Assembly: GCF_000495835.1 (NCBI RefSeq)
Contig: NZ_AWGC01000046.1
Location: 1-38,563, forward strand
DNA from: Asticcacaulis sp. AC402
GTDB taxonomy: Bacteria > Pseudomonadota > Alphaproteobacteria > Caulobacterales > Caulobacteraceae
Direction of reading: 5' to 3'
Length of the DNA stretch: 38,563 bases
This document shows, piece after piece, positions 6,858 through 15,622 of the stretch. The notes under the pieces were generated by a model. The model made no database searches. It worked only from the letters and a program-made list of their open reading frames with translations, and was not told the origin of the DNA. Both the position numbers and the translations under genes were made by a program. Position 1 is the first letter of the stretch. Each line of letters begins with the position of its first letter.

Positions 6858-9800
6858 TCAGGCCTCTGCGCCAGTCGCCAGGGTGATCAGCTCGCCCTTA
6901 TCCTCCAGCGTGCCCTTGGCCAGCAACAGATCGAGACGCGACTCGATGCGCGCTTTCAATGCCGGACTTGTCGTCGCAAAGCCCAGCATTCGCGACACGG
7001 CCACCGCGATTTGGCCGCGACCAGCACCGTAATTGTCGGTGACGGTCTGGATCAGGGCTGCGTCGATTTCCGACGGCGGCAGCATGTCCGGCTTGCGCAG
7101 GCCCGCCGAAGCCACCTCCGACCGGTCACGCACCACAGCCGCACGGTCCGGCACATTGTAGAAGCCGTCATCCTCTGCTGCCCGGCCATCGGCCAGCAGG
7201 CACCGCAGCGCCGCGGTCCCGGCACTGCGCAGGCGAGCTGTCAGTTTCGGCAAGGCCCACAAATCGCGCAGGCGGGCGATCACCTCGTCGCCATGTAAAG
7301 GCCCTTCCACCTCGACGATTCGCACCACCGTCTCGGCCAAATGCGCCACCGGCAGGTCGGTCGGTTCGGTCGCCCGGCTGACCTTGAAACCGGCCTCCCG
7401 GTACAGGACCTGGCGCTCCGCCAACGGCTCAACCGGCCCTATGGTCAGGGTAAGGTCCGCCGGCGCGACCGGCGTGGGTTGCGGTGTGCGGTAACCTTCG
7501 GCGTCGCGCGCAGCCCAGCTGGTTCGCGCCGCCGCTATGGCCACTTCAAGTTTTTTCAACTCTTCGTTTGGCCGCAGATACCAGTCGGCGCTCCAGATGC
7601 GATGGATAATCCAGCCATGGGCCTCCAGCACCTGCTGCCGCAGCCGATCACGGTCGCGAGCCGACCGCGAGGCATGGTATTGCGCCCCATCGCATTCGAT
7701 CCCGAGCACGAACCGCCCGGGCGTTTCCGGATCGGCCACGGCCAGGTCGACGCGAAAGCCCGAGGCGCCGATCTGGCTGTGCACGGCATATCCGGCCTGG
7801 GTCAGCCGCCCCGCCACCTCCGCTTCGAAGGCGCTGTCATGGCCGGCGGCGGCGGTGTCGCCGGCGTCGAAGCGGCCCGTCTCGGCAAAGGTCAGGAACA
7901 GCTTGAGCGCCGCCACGCCCCGCGCGGGGGTGCGTTCCAGGTCGATATCGCCGCCGCTGAAATTGCAGAAGACTTCGCAGCGCAACTTGGCGCGCGAGAT
8001 CAGCACATTCAACCTTCGTTCGCCGCCCTCGCCGCTTAACGGCCCGAAGGCATGCGGCAGATTGCCTTCCGCCGTCTTGCCGTAGCCGACCGAGATGAAG
8101 ATGACGTCGCGCTCGTCGCCCTGGATGTTTTCCAGGTTCTTGACGAAGAACGGCTCGGTGCCCGTCGTGGCAAAGAAGTCCTCGGTCTGCGGATAGGCCC
8201 GGCGCAGCCCTTCCAGTTCTCTCAGGATCGCCTGGCGCTGGGCCACCGAAAAGGCGGCTACGCCCAGGCTTTGGTGGGCGTTATCGCGGGCATGAGCGAT
8301 GACGGCCTCGGCGACCCGCCGGGCCTCCAAATGATTGGTCCGGCTGCCGCCGCGTTCATAGATGGTGTCGGCGAGACGATGGTACTTCAGTCCCATGCCG
8401 GCAACGGCGTCATAGGGGCTGGGGACGATGTACAGGCGATTTTCGTAGAATTCGCGATTCGACACGGCGATCAGGGACTGGTGCCTGGACCGGTAATGCC
8501 AGTTCAGCATGCGGTGCGGCGCGCCCTTGGCCAGGCAGAGATCGAGGATGCTTTCGGCGTCCTTGGCTTGCAGGGTGACGCTGTCGTCGTCTTCGGCTTC
8601 GTCCTCGCCGGTCAGCTTCTTGAAGAAGGCGGTCGGCGGCAGTTGCCGCTCATCGCCGACCACGACCATTTGCTTGACCCGCGCCACGGCGCCCAGGGCA
8701 TCGACCGGCTCGATCTGGGACGCCTCATCCATGACCAGCAGGTCGAACTCTAGCGCGCCGGGCTTGAGGAACTGCGCCACCGACAGCGGCGACATCATGA
8801 ACACCGGTTTCAGTTGCTGGATCACCGGACCGGCGCGCTCCAGCAGGATACGGATCGGCAGGTGGCTGCGCTTCTTGGCCAGTTCGGCATTGAGCACGCC
8901 CAGCGGCCCGACCCCGGCCGTTCCCCTGGGCCGTGCCTCGGCATGGGCATGGGCGATCTCTTCCTTGGCGGACTCGATGTGGGCGTGGTCGAGCTGGCGG
9001 AACCGGGCCACCCGGCGTTCGTAGTCGTCGCCGTCGAAGGCGCGCAGGTCGGGCCAGTCACGGAACAACAGGTCACGCAGGACGGTGGCATAGGCGCGGT
9101 CGAAGGCCGGGACCAGATCGGTGGCGGCCAAACAGTTGTTGTGGCTGTTGTCGTGCAGACTATTTTCGTAAAGGTTGGCGACGAGGCTGGAAGCACCAAG
9201 CGCCGCCAGTTGCCGGCCCCGCCAGGCAACGGCGATATAGCGGTTGAGGCCTTCCGGGTCGGCCAGCCAGCGGGCGTATTGGTTTTCGCGGCCGACCACA
9301 GTCGCGTCGAGGGCTTCGGGGTCGAGCTTCAGGGTCGCCGCGGCGGCGTCCAGGGCCTGCCGATGTTCGGTCGTCGCGGCGTAGATGGCCTGGCGGGCGC
9401 GGTCAGCTTCCGCCAGGTCGGCGTCGTTCAAAGCTGCCAGTTTCGGCCATACGCTGTCGGGGAGCGAGGTGTGCGAGGTGCGCCAGCGCAGGATGTTGTC
9501 CAGCCGCTCCCAGTCGCTGTCGGCGCCCTGCCAGGTGCGGCCCCAGGCGCGGCCCAAGGCTTGCGCGACGGCAAAGGTGGCTTCGCACCTTTGCAGGGCG
9601 ACAGCGAGGTCGATCAGTTTCAGGCGCGCTTCGACGCCGTCGGGCAGCGGGTCCTTGACGTAGGAACGCAGCAGGGCGATCTGGCCCTTGTAGCCGCCGT
9701 CGAGGAAGCGGAAAAGGCCATCGCCCTGGGTAACCACCTCGGCACGCAGCGAGGTATAGTCGGCGGTCAGGCCGATGTCGTTGAACACGGCGTTCGACCG

Positions 9801-11609
9801 GTGGCGCAGGTCGACCAGGGTCTTGCCGGTTTCGATCAGTTGCTTGAGCGCCCTGGAGTTACGCCAGGCGTCGTCATTAAAGGCGGTGCGGTCGGCTTGG
9901 CGCGGCAGGGGTGTCAGTTGCAGAAAAGCCAGCAGCCGTTCCAGTTCATTGACGGTGCCCGGCGGCGCGGCGCCGAACAGGCGGATAGCGACCTTGGCTT
10001 CTTGGATGGCCTGACCCAGGGCGGTTTGGGCGCGTGTAATGTCGCGGGCGACCTGCTCGGTTTGAGCCGGGTCAAGCGGATCGGCGCCGACGCCGCGCCA
10101 GGCATGGTCTTGCAAGGGTCCGGTGGTGGCAAGACGTGCTGTGATGTCTTCGGCCAGTCCCCGGCGTTTGGCAACATCGTCCGGGGTCCAGGTTTCAGCG
10201 CCTTCAAGGGCAAAGGCCGGGCCCGTGGCCAAGACTCCCCGAGACTGCGCGATCAGCCGGCCCAGGATCTGCTGCGGCGACAGGCGAGACGGCTGCAGCG
10301 GCGCATGCAGGCGGGCGGCGAAACCGTTGAGGTCGTCGGTCGCCGCGGCCAGCTTGTCGTCAACCAGAGGATCGCGGCGCGGCGGCAGGAGGCTGGCTTC
10401 GCGCGTGCGTTTCAGTTCCTCCAGCACGGCGCGCTTGCTGATCTTGTTGGAATGCAGTTCCAGGGTCAGCGGGCCCAACCCTACTTGTTTCAGCCGGCGA
10501 TGGACGACGTCGAGTGCCGCCATCTTTTCGGCGACGAACAGCACGGTCTTGCCGCGCGCCGCGGCGGCGGCGATGATGTTGGTGATGGTTTGCGACTTGC
10601 CGGTGCCAGGCGGCCCCTTGATGACCAGGGTGCGACCGCCGGCGGCTTCGGCGATGGCCACAGTCTGGGAGCTGTCGGCATCGACAACGTGATAGCGGCC
10701 TTCCGGCGGAATGGCGTCATCGATAGCGGCGTGATCGGGAACGATCGGTTCGCTTTGTGGAAAGCCATCGCGCAACAGAGCCCCGATCAGGGGGTGGGCG
10801 GAGAGGGCGTCATCTTCGGGCCCGCCTTTCTCGACCCAGGTGTCGGGGTCGAGGTCGCGGTACATCAGGAACTTGGCGAAAGAAAAGAAACCCAGCACCA
10901 TGGCGTCGGGCAGAACCTCCCAGCGCTTTTGGCCGGCGACGGTGTCGGCAACCGTGGCGAAATAGGCAGCCAGGTCCAGTTCGTCCTCGTCGGGGAAGTC
11001 TTCGATTGTCAGACCGAATTCGGACTTCATCTTGGCCTGGAGCGTCAGGTTGGGCGACGGCGGCTCATCGCGGTCCTTCAGTTTGAATTTTTCAGCGGCG
11101 CTTCCGCGTTCCAGTTGCACCGGAAGCAAGACCAGGGGGGCATGGCGGACGATGTCGGAGTCATCGGCGTCGTACCAGCGCAACAGGCCGAGCGCGAGAT
11201 AAAGAATGTTGACGCCTTGCTCCTGCTCCAGGGTCTGGGCGTCGTACCAGACGTCGAAGAGGCGTTTCTGCAGCGCTTCGGAAGTCAGGCGGGTCTGGAG
11301 CCTGGTGTCGGTATGGCGCGTGGCCTTGACGTCAGGGCCTTCTTCAGACGGCTGGGCCAGGCCGGTATCGGTCGAGCCTTTCTGGTCGTCGACGCCCGGT
11401 TGGGCACCGGGCAGGAAGGTCATGGCCTTGCCTTGCGTCAGGATACGGAAGACCTCTGGGGACAGTTCATCGACGATTTCGACGGTTCGGCTTTGGGTCA
11501 GACGCAGCGGCACATTGAGCAGCCGATTGCGCGTCGACAGGTCGAGCAAGGCATGGCGCTCCTTCAAAAGCCGGTCACGAAGGGAAGCTGGGGTATCGGC
11601 GTCTGCCAT
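6858..11609 (-). CDS. DUF4011 / SF1 helicase / Vsr-like nuclease / DUF3320 protein (Hhe-like defence candidate)
   Basis: A single 1583-residue protein. The N-terminus has the DUF4011 signature (LLDLSTRNRLLNVPLRL, residues about 21-37). A superfamily 1 helicase follows: Walker A GPPGTGKS near residue 335, Walker B DEASQIEP near 962, motif III GDERQLPP about 25 residues later, and the C-terminal ISRAKLRCEVF motif. Around residues 1270-1360 is a Vsr/MTES_1575-type endonuclease fold, with VDLAVAD and IECDGAQYHASRSARDRDRLR as likely catalytic acid and His/Arg positions. The C-terminus resembles DUF3320. This is the architecture of the single-gene antiphage candidate described as DUF4011-helicase-Vsr (Hhe). 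Motifs appear intact. No mobility genes flank it, but a family A repeat lies 80 bp upstream of the start. Its role in defence here is inferred. Confidence 0.9.
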   Translation of the reverse strand: MADADTPASLRDRLLKERHALLDLSTRNRLLNVPLRLTQSRTVEIVDELSPEVFRILTQGKAMTFLPGAQPGVDDQKGSTDTGLAQPSEEGPDVKATRHTDTRLQTRLTSEALQKRLFDVWYDAQTLEQEQGVNILYLALGLLRWYDADDSDIVRHAPLVLLPVQLERGSAAEKFKLKDRDEPPSPNLTLQAKMKSEFGLTIEDFPDEDELDLAAYFATVADTVAGQKRWEVLPDAMVLGFFSFAKFLMYRDLDPDTWVEKGGPEDDALSAHPLIGALLRDGFPQSEPIVPDHAAIDDAIPPEGRYHVVDADSSQTVAIAEAAGGRTLVIKGPPGTGKSQTITNIIAAAAARGKTVLFVAEKMAALDVVHRRLKQVGLGPLTLELHSNKISKRAVLEELKRTREASLLPPRRDPLVDDKLAAATDDLNGFAARLHAPLQPSRLSPQQILGRLIAQSRGVLATGPAFALEGAETWTPDDVAKRRGLAEDITARLATTGPLQDHAWRGVGADPLDPAQTEQVARDITRAQTALGQAIQEAKVAIRLFGAAPPGTVNELERLLAFLQLTPLPRQADRTAFNDDAWRNSRALKQLIETGKTLVDLRHRSNAVFNDIGLTADYTSLRAEVVTQGDGLFRFLDGGYKGQIALLRSYVKDPLPDGVEARLKLIDLAVALQRCEATFAVAQALGRAWGRTWQGADSDWERLDNILRWRTSHTSLPDSVWPKLAALNDADLAEADRARQAIYAATTEHRQALDAAAATLKLDPEALDATVVGRENQYARWLADPEGLNRYIAVAWRGRQLAALGASSLVANLYENSLHDNSHNNCLAATDLVPAFDRAYATVLRDLLFRDWPDLRAFDGDDYERRVARFRQLDHAHIESAKEEIAHAHAEARPRGTAGVGPLGVLNAELAKKRSHLPIRILLERAGPVIQQLKPVFMMSPLSVAQFLKPGALEFDLLVMDEASQIEPVDALGAVARVKQMVVVGDERQLPPTAFFKKLTGEDEAEDDDSVTLQAKDAESILDLCLAKGAPHRMLNWHYRSRHQSLIAVSNREFYENRLYIVPSPYDAVAGMGLKYHRLADTIYERGGSRTNHLEARRVAEAVIAHARDNAHQSLGVAAFSVAQRQAILRELEGLRRAYPQTEDFFATTGTEPFFVKNLENIQGDERDVIFISVGYGKTAEGNLPHAFGPLSGEGGERRLNVLISRAKLRCEVFCNFSGGDIDLERTPARGVAALKLFLTFAETGRFDAGDTAAAGHDSAFEAEVAGRLTQAGYAVHSQIGASGFRVDLAVADPETPGRFVLGIECDGAQYHASRSARDRDRLRQQVLEAHGWIIHRIWSADWYLRPNEELKKLEVAIAAARTSWAARDAEGYRTPQPTPVAPADLTLTIGPVEPLAERQVLYREAGFKVSRATEPTDLPVAHLAETVVRIVEVEGPLHGDEVIARLRDLWALPKLTARLRSAGTAALRCLLADGRAAEDDGFYNVPDRAAVVRDRSEVASAGLRKPDMLPPSEIDAALIQTVTDNYGAGRGQIAVAVSRMLGFATTSPALKARIESRLDLLLAKGTLEDKGELITLATGAEA

Positions 11610-11689
11610 GTCGGTCCTCCGGGGGGCAGTCTATAGGGCCGGACCAGAGTCGCACAATGCGGGAGATGGAAACTTTGCTGGCCATTTTG

Positions 11690-11789
11690 GAGCGGGATAC
11701 GTTTTTATAGATTCGAAACTCCGCTCTAAGTTTTTGTTTTATCACGCAATTTATCCGAAAAATGCGTCACACTCTATCGGATTGTGCTC
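11690..11789 (+). repeat. Family A repeat, copy 2 (internally deleted)
   Basis: The stem-loop and T-rich tract are present, with a diverged loop. About 18 bases of the internal GC hairpin (the ACGGGAGCGCCCGT part) are missing. The right end reads GTGCTC followed by TA at 11790-11791, and this forms the stop codon of the VIT gene on the other strand. It lies between the start of the DUF4011 gene and the end of the VIT gene. Confidence 0.75.
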
Positions 11790-12487
11790 TAAACGACTGT
11801 GCCAAAAACTTGCCCAATGGCCGCCGTGATCGCCATGGCCAGCGCGCCCCAGAACATGACGCGCGCGACAGCCTTCCAGGTGCCGGAACCACCGGCCGCG
11901 GCCCCAACGGCGCCAAGCCCGCCCAGGAAAACCAGGGATGACACGGTGACAACCCAAACCGCGATAGGGCGGGGACTAAGCACCAGGGCAAACAAGGGCA
12001 AGGCAGCACCCACCGCGAAGGTCGCCGCTGACGTCAGGGCTGCCTGGATCGGGCGCGCCTGGCCGTGTTCTGAAATGCCGAGTTCATCGCGGGCATGAGC
12101 GCCAAAGGCATCGGTTTCCATCAGTTTCGCAGCCACCTGGGCGGCCAGATCGCGCGGCAATCCGCGACCGATGTAGATTTGGGTCAGCTCCTCCAGCTCA
12201 GCCTCTGGAAAATCAGCCAGTTCCTGCCGTTCTCGGGCCATGTCCGACGCTTCGGTGTCGGCCTGGGAACTGACCGAGACATATTCACCGGCGGCCATCG
12301 ACAGTGCGCCGGCGACCAGGGCAGCGACACCCGTTACTACCACCGTGCCCTTGTCGACAGAGGTCGCAGCAACGCCGGCAATCAGGCTGGCGACCGAAAT
12401 AATGCCGTCATTGGCACCAAGTACCGCTGCGCGCAGCCAACCCACGCGCGAGATGAAATGGCGTTCCTGCGCACTGTGTTTCGGCAT
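11789..12487 (-). CDS. VIT1/CCC1-family metal transporter
   Basis: The 232-residue membrane protein matches the VIT1/CCC1 family, which moves Fe2+ or Mn2+ across membranes. The first helix carries the typical WLRAAVLGANDGIISVASLIAGVAA. A second helix pair contains AALVAGALSMAAGEYVSVSSQADTE, with the conserved acid-rich metal-binding stretch after it (ERQELADFPEAELEELTQIYIGRGL), and three more helices follow. The length is normal for the family. Start support is AAGGAT upstream of 12487. The TAG stop at 11789-11791 is formed from the TA and terminal G of a family A repeat. The ion is not decidable from sequence. Confidence 0.9.
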   Translation of the reverse strand: MPKHSAQERHFISRVGWLRAAVLGANDGIISVASLIAGVAATSVDKGTVVVTGVAALVAGALSMAAGEYVSVSSQADTEASDMARERQELADFPEAELEELTQIYIGRGLPRDLAAQVAAKLMETDAFGAHARDELGISEHGQARPIQAALTSAATFAVGAALPLFALVLSPRPIAVWVVTVSSLVFLGGLGAVGAAAGGSGTWKAVARVMFWGALAMAITAAIGQVFGTVV

Positions 12488-12510
12488 CGGCCATCCTTAC
12501 AAGTGGGTGC

Positions 12511-12640
12511 GTTTTGATGGAATCAAAACCCCGCTCTACAGCGGGGTGGGCTTTAGGTAGAATCGCCATCTCGCTCTAGGTTTTTGTTTTGTCGCTCAAT
12601 TTTCCTGAACGGTGCTGCACACCTTATCGGATTGCGCGCG
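12511..12640 (+). repeat. Family A repeat, copy 3 (composite, two stem-loops)
   Basis: Two stem-loop modules stand in tandem. The first has the GTTTTGATGGAATCAAAA loop and the second a GGCTTTAGGTAGAATCGCC loop. At their junction ACCCCGCT and AGCGGGGT form a perfect 8-bp arm pair with a 4-base loop (12529-12548). The normal T-rich tract and a degraded right half follow. Left and right termini have decayed. It lies between the VIT start and the DCC gene. Confidence 0.7.
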
Positions 12641-12692
12641 AGCGCGGTTCAGATGTGTTTTGGCACTTCGGCGCGCCGTCGGCAATGGTCTT

Positions 12693-13052
12693 TCAAATAC
12701 TGCATCGGTCATAGCCATGCAGGCGAAAGCGCAGGATACCAAATCCGGTGTATAGCCAACGCGCCAGGGGCCGAATCAGCGGAGCAGAAACCAGGTAGCC
12801 CAGCCATTTGAACCCTGGAATGGCCTTCCAGAGCGTGGCAAACGCGTCGGCGCCGGTCAGACACTGGCCGCGGTCGTCGAAAACGTGAATCGCCATCAGG
12901 GCATCCCTGCGACGAACCTTCAGATCCGCCAGGGCAGAGTCGTCGGTCATCACGTCGATCCACAGAAAGCGGCCATCCGGAGCGATCTTGCGGTAGAAGC
13001 CGATTTCATGCCGGCAAAGCCCGCACTTTCCGTCGTAGAGAACCGTAATCAT
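12693..13052 (-). CDS. DCC-family thiol-disulphide oxidoreductase-like protein (DUF393)
   Basis: The 119-residue product carries the family signature at its N-terminus, YDGKCGLCRHEI, with a thioredoxin-like CxxC. The usual WIDVMTDD and later DALMAIHVFDDRG and GADAF segments follow. Frame continues upstream to 13145, but starting at 13052 places MITVLYDG at the N-terminus as in the family and leaves a 35-bp gap from the upstream SOUL gene, so the two probably form an operon. The family is thought to act in disulphide or redox chemistry, but substrates are undefined. A weak AGAAAG precedes the start. It is likely cytoplasmic. Confidence 0.85.
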   Translation of the reverse strand: MITVLYDGKCGLCRHEIGFYRKIAPDGRFLWIDVMTDDSALADLKVRRRDALMAIHVFDDRGQCLTGADAFATLWKAIPGFKWLGYLVSAPLIRPLARWLYTGFGILRFRLHGYDRCSI

Positions 13053-13087
13053 GGCAGCTTTCTGGGCAGGCTTTTTAAATGGGGGAG

Positions 13088-13720
13088 CTAGTTGGCCTTC
13101 ACGGGAATAAGCAGTTCGTTGCGTCGCAGGAACCACAGCGTCCACGGTGGATCATAGCGTGCCAGGGTCGGTGCACCCTCGGGGTTCAGCTTTTGCACCA
13201 CAATCCATGCCTGGAGTTGCGCTGTTCGTTCGGTGATCTCAGCCTCGCTCGCCAGGCCGGAAAATCGCACGACCGCAAACCGTTGCGCCGGCAAAGGAAC
13301 AAGGGTCACACGTGAATCATTGGGCTGAGGGAGCGTTTCCATCGTGTAGCGCGCCGGCATGATAAAACGCACCGTCCACGACGATCCCTCACCCGATTGG
13401 GTGACAGGTGCGGTCATGGCGATCTTCTCGCTGACGGGGGCCTGAGTGACAGGCGTGGTCATCGCGATTTTTGATTTTTTCCGGTTATTGCCAAAAATAT
13501 AGTCGGCGATCAGGCTAAATCCGGCATTTATCGCCTTATCGCGGCTGCCTTCGACGCGGACCTCAGCGGCAATCATGGCGTCATAGTCGCGCAGCGCAAA
13601 AGCGCCTTCCGACCTGACCGTTTTAAAGGCCGGTTCTTCAATGGCCATGGCGTGACCGGCGAAGAAGGCGGCCATCGCGACCGTCACAGCTATCCATATC
13701 TTCTGCCATTGTCTGTTCAT
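13088..13720 (-). CDS. SOUL-family heme-binding protein
   Basis: A 210-residue protein with an N-terminal signal or anchor (WIAVTVAMAAFFAGHAMA) and a SOUL/HEBP domain. Recognisable segments are EEPAFKTVRSEGAFALRDYDAMIAAEV, the repeated IAMTTPVTQ / IAMTAPVTQ, and FIMPARYTMETLPQPNDSRV, typical of bacterial SOUL proteins. The family binds heme or tetrapyrroles in eukaryotes, and the role in bacteria is uncertain. The start at 13720 is chosen over 13753 because GAGG stands 7 bases upstream and the signal peptide follows directly. Downstream is the DCC gene. A family A repeat (copy 4) begins 26 bp upstream of the start, so the promoter must lie in or beyond it. Confidence 0.88.
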   Translation of the reverse strand: MNRQWQKIWIAVTVAMAAFFAGHAMAIEEPAFKTVRSEGAFALRDYDAMIAAEVRVEGSRDKAINAGFSLIADYIFGNNRKKSKIAMTTPVTQAPVSEKIAMTAPVTQSGEGSSWTVRFIMPARYTMETLPQPNDSRVTLVPLPAQRFAVVRFSGLASEAEITERTAQLQAWIVVQKLNPEGAPTLARYDPPWTLWFLRRNELLIPVKAN

Positions 13721-13745
13721 CCTGCATCCTCGCGCCCATGGGCTA

Positions 13746-13846
13746 GAGCGCAATCCGACGAAGTGGACACCACTTTTCGGAAAAACTTGCGCGCCAAAAC
13801 AAAAACTCAGAGCGGGGTTTTGAGTCCATCAAAACGCATCCCGTTC
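13746..13846 (-). repeat. Family A repeat, copy 4 (reverse orientation)
   Basis: TA flanks both ends (13744-13745 and 13847-13848). In reverse orientation it begins GAGCGCAATCCGA and carries CCAAAACAAAAACTC, the complement of the T-rich tract. It ends with the stem-loop, here with a GTTTTGAGTCCATCAAAAC loop. The internal GC hairpin is shortened. It sits between the SOUL start and the end of the SGNH gene. Confidence 0.8.
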
Positions 13847-13938
13847 TATCGCCGAACGTCACGTTCGACGTTATTCGAACAGTATACGAGTTTGCGGAGG
13901 GAATGGATGTATCGTTGCCAACACGACGGGCGAATGAG

Positions 13939-15177
13939 CTACCTCTTCAGCTGCTTTGCCCATGTAAAAACATCGAGTGGAATCGCATTGGCCAGGGCCG
14001 CCACGCCTTCCGTATCCGGATGCAGATGATCCGAGACATCGAAGGCCGGCAGCAGATAGCCGGGACGCGACGGGTCTTCGACCGTCTTGTCAAAGTCGAA
14101 CACCCCGTCGAACACAGTTTGCTGACGGATCCAGGTATTGACCGCCAGGCGCTCGGCCTCCTTGGCGTCGTTATAATACCCCTTGAATACCGTCGCCTTG
14201 AAAGGTGTCAGGGTCGCGACATAGATGCGCAATCCCTTTGAATGCGCGCGGTCGGCCATCTGGCGCAAACCGGCGATGATCTCTTGCCCCGAGACATACT
14301 GATCCTTCCCCGGCCCGTCCGAATGGCCCAGGTCGTTGATGCCGATCAGGACGATCACCGCCGCGGCATTGGGCTGGGCCAGGACATCGCGGTCGAAACG
14401 CGCCAGACCTGCCTCGCCGAACCGTGCCCATTGGCCGTGGTGCCAGATGCGGTTGCCACTAATGGCGGCATTGACCACACTAAGCGGAATGCTGGCTTCG
14501 TCCAGGCGGCGGCTGAATACGTCAGGCCAGGTGGCGCCCTTGTCCCTGTCAATGCCGTAGCCATCGGTGATCGAGTCGCCAAACGCAATCGCGGTGGCGC
14601 GCGACTTGCCGCCAGAGACATCGACCCCGGCCAGCCACGGGAAGGCGGCGCCAATGCCGAGGTCGGCAGCCGGGCCGGGGATGTCGGCGGCGGAGGTCTG
14701 ACGGCCGGGGGCGGTGAACATGACGGCGCGCTGGATATCGTGCAGGGTGGTGAGCGGCACAGGGCCGGCGGCATAGAGGCTGACGGCCAGATCGGAATTG
14801 TCGGCGACGTCGAGGTCAATGGGGTCGCTGACGGCATAGGCGCCGGGCGCGATCATCACATTGGTCTGGCCGTTGAAGGTGACGGGGCGATCCGACGCCG
14901 TGTCAATACGGCTGCCGGCGTCGCGGCGGGCAACCCGGACCTCGTCGAGGTTCAGCGGTGTCTTGCCGTAGGCATTGGACAGCCGGAGGCGCACGGAGGT
15001 CCCGCCGGCCGAGACGCGCACGATCTGGCGCAGGGTCATGTCGGTCAGCTTGGCATCACCGGAGTCGGGTTGCGGCGCGGCATACCAGGCGGGGATCCAC
15101 TTCGTCGTCTCAGCGGTTGCCGGTAAACTGATGCAGGCCACGGCAAGGGTGAGAGCGACGGAACGGAGGAAGGACAT
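13939..15177 (-). CDS. Secreted SGNH/GDSL-family hydrolase
   Basis: The 412-residue protein begins with a Sec signal (MSFLRSVALTLAVACISLPATA). An N-terminal beta-rich domain of about 180 residues precedes an SGNH esterase domain. Block I is AIAFGDSITDGYG (catalytic Ser about residue 202), block II VVNAAISGNRI, block III VIVLIGINDLG, and block V SDHLHPDTEG (catalytic Asp/His). This is the pattern of secreted carbohydrate or acyl esterases such as acetyl-xylan or rhamnogalacturonan esterase relatives. The start at 15177 is chosen because the signal peptide begins there, since the extra 14 residues in frame upstream do not fit. No good Shine-Dalgarno is visible. The substrate is unknown. Confidence 0.88.
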   Translation of the reverse strand: MSFLRSVALTLAVACISLPATAETTKWIPAWYAAPQPDSGDAKLTDMTLRQIVRVSAGGTSVRLRLSNAYGKTPLNLDEVRVARRDAGSRIDTASDRPVTFNGQTNVMIAPGAYAVSDPIDLDVADNSDLAVSLYAAGPVPLTTLHDIQRAVMFTAPGRQTSAADIPGPAADLGIGAAFPWLAGVDVSGGKSRATAIAFGDSITDGYGIDRDKGATWPDVFSRRLDEASIPLSVVNAAISGNRIWHHGQWARFGEAGLARFDRDVLAQPNAAAVIVLIGINDLGHSDGPGKDQYVSGQEIIAGLRQMADRAHSKGLRIYVATLTPFKATVFKGYYNDAKEAERLAVNTWIRQQTVFDGVFDFDKTVEDPSRPGYLLPAFDVSDHLHPDTEGVAALANAIPLDVFTWAKQLKR

Positions 15178-15622
15178 GACAGTCACCGGAGCTAAGTGAG
15201 GTAAGTCGTTATAGCGCAAGCGGTTCGAATTGCTATGCCGCTGATATGGAGGTGTGAGAACGACCCAGTTCCATTTGCGCCATGGCGACGCTGTTTCCCA
15301 TTTGCCCGAACGCGACCTGTGCGACGCCGCGTGGACATTCTGAAACCTCGAATATGCTTCGTCACGAGCCTTTCACGGCCGACAACCAGAGGCGGCGCGG
15401 AGCGCACCTGTTAGCCATTCAAACCTTATGATCCGCACTTCGAGGGGCTGCGGTTCTTTGCCCCCGGAAGTCTTCACGCCGCTGCAAGCGTGTCGTCATT
15501 GTCCTGCGACAAATCCTGGCACCGAGGTAAGAATCCGCCTGCGAAAAATTAAACATTTCAGGCGATAAGATAGACGTTATCGAGATCAACGTACGAGCCG
15601 TCCGCGGTTGGAATAGGATGTT
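15178..15622. other. Intergenic region, SGNH / TadG-like divergent promoters
   Basis: These 445 bases separate two divergent genes and must hold both promoters. I see no convincing ORF, repeat or RNA. The part nearest the tadG-like gene is less GC-rich (for example around 15540-15590). GGAATAGG before 15623 could serve as a weak ribosome site. Confidence 0.4.

Noticed and set aside
8814-11636. 940-residue open frame on the plus strand opposite the DUF4011 gene
   Set aside because: It is the antisense shadow of a GC-rich gene. It shows no domain or signal and no ribosome site that I can see, while the minus-strand frame carries complete helicase and nuclease motifs.
13854-13880. GAACGTCACGTTC palindrome as a possible SOS box
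   Set aside because: Spacing does not match the alphaproteobacterial GTTC-N7-GTTC pattern, and the neighbouring genes are not SOS genes.
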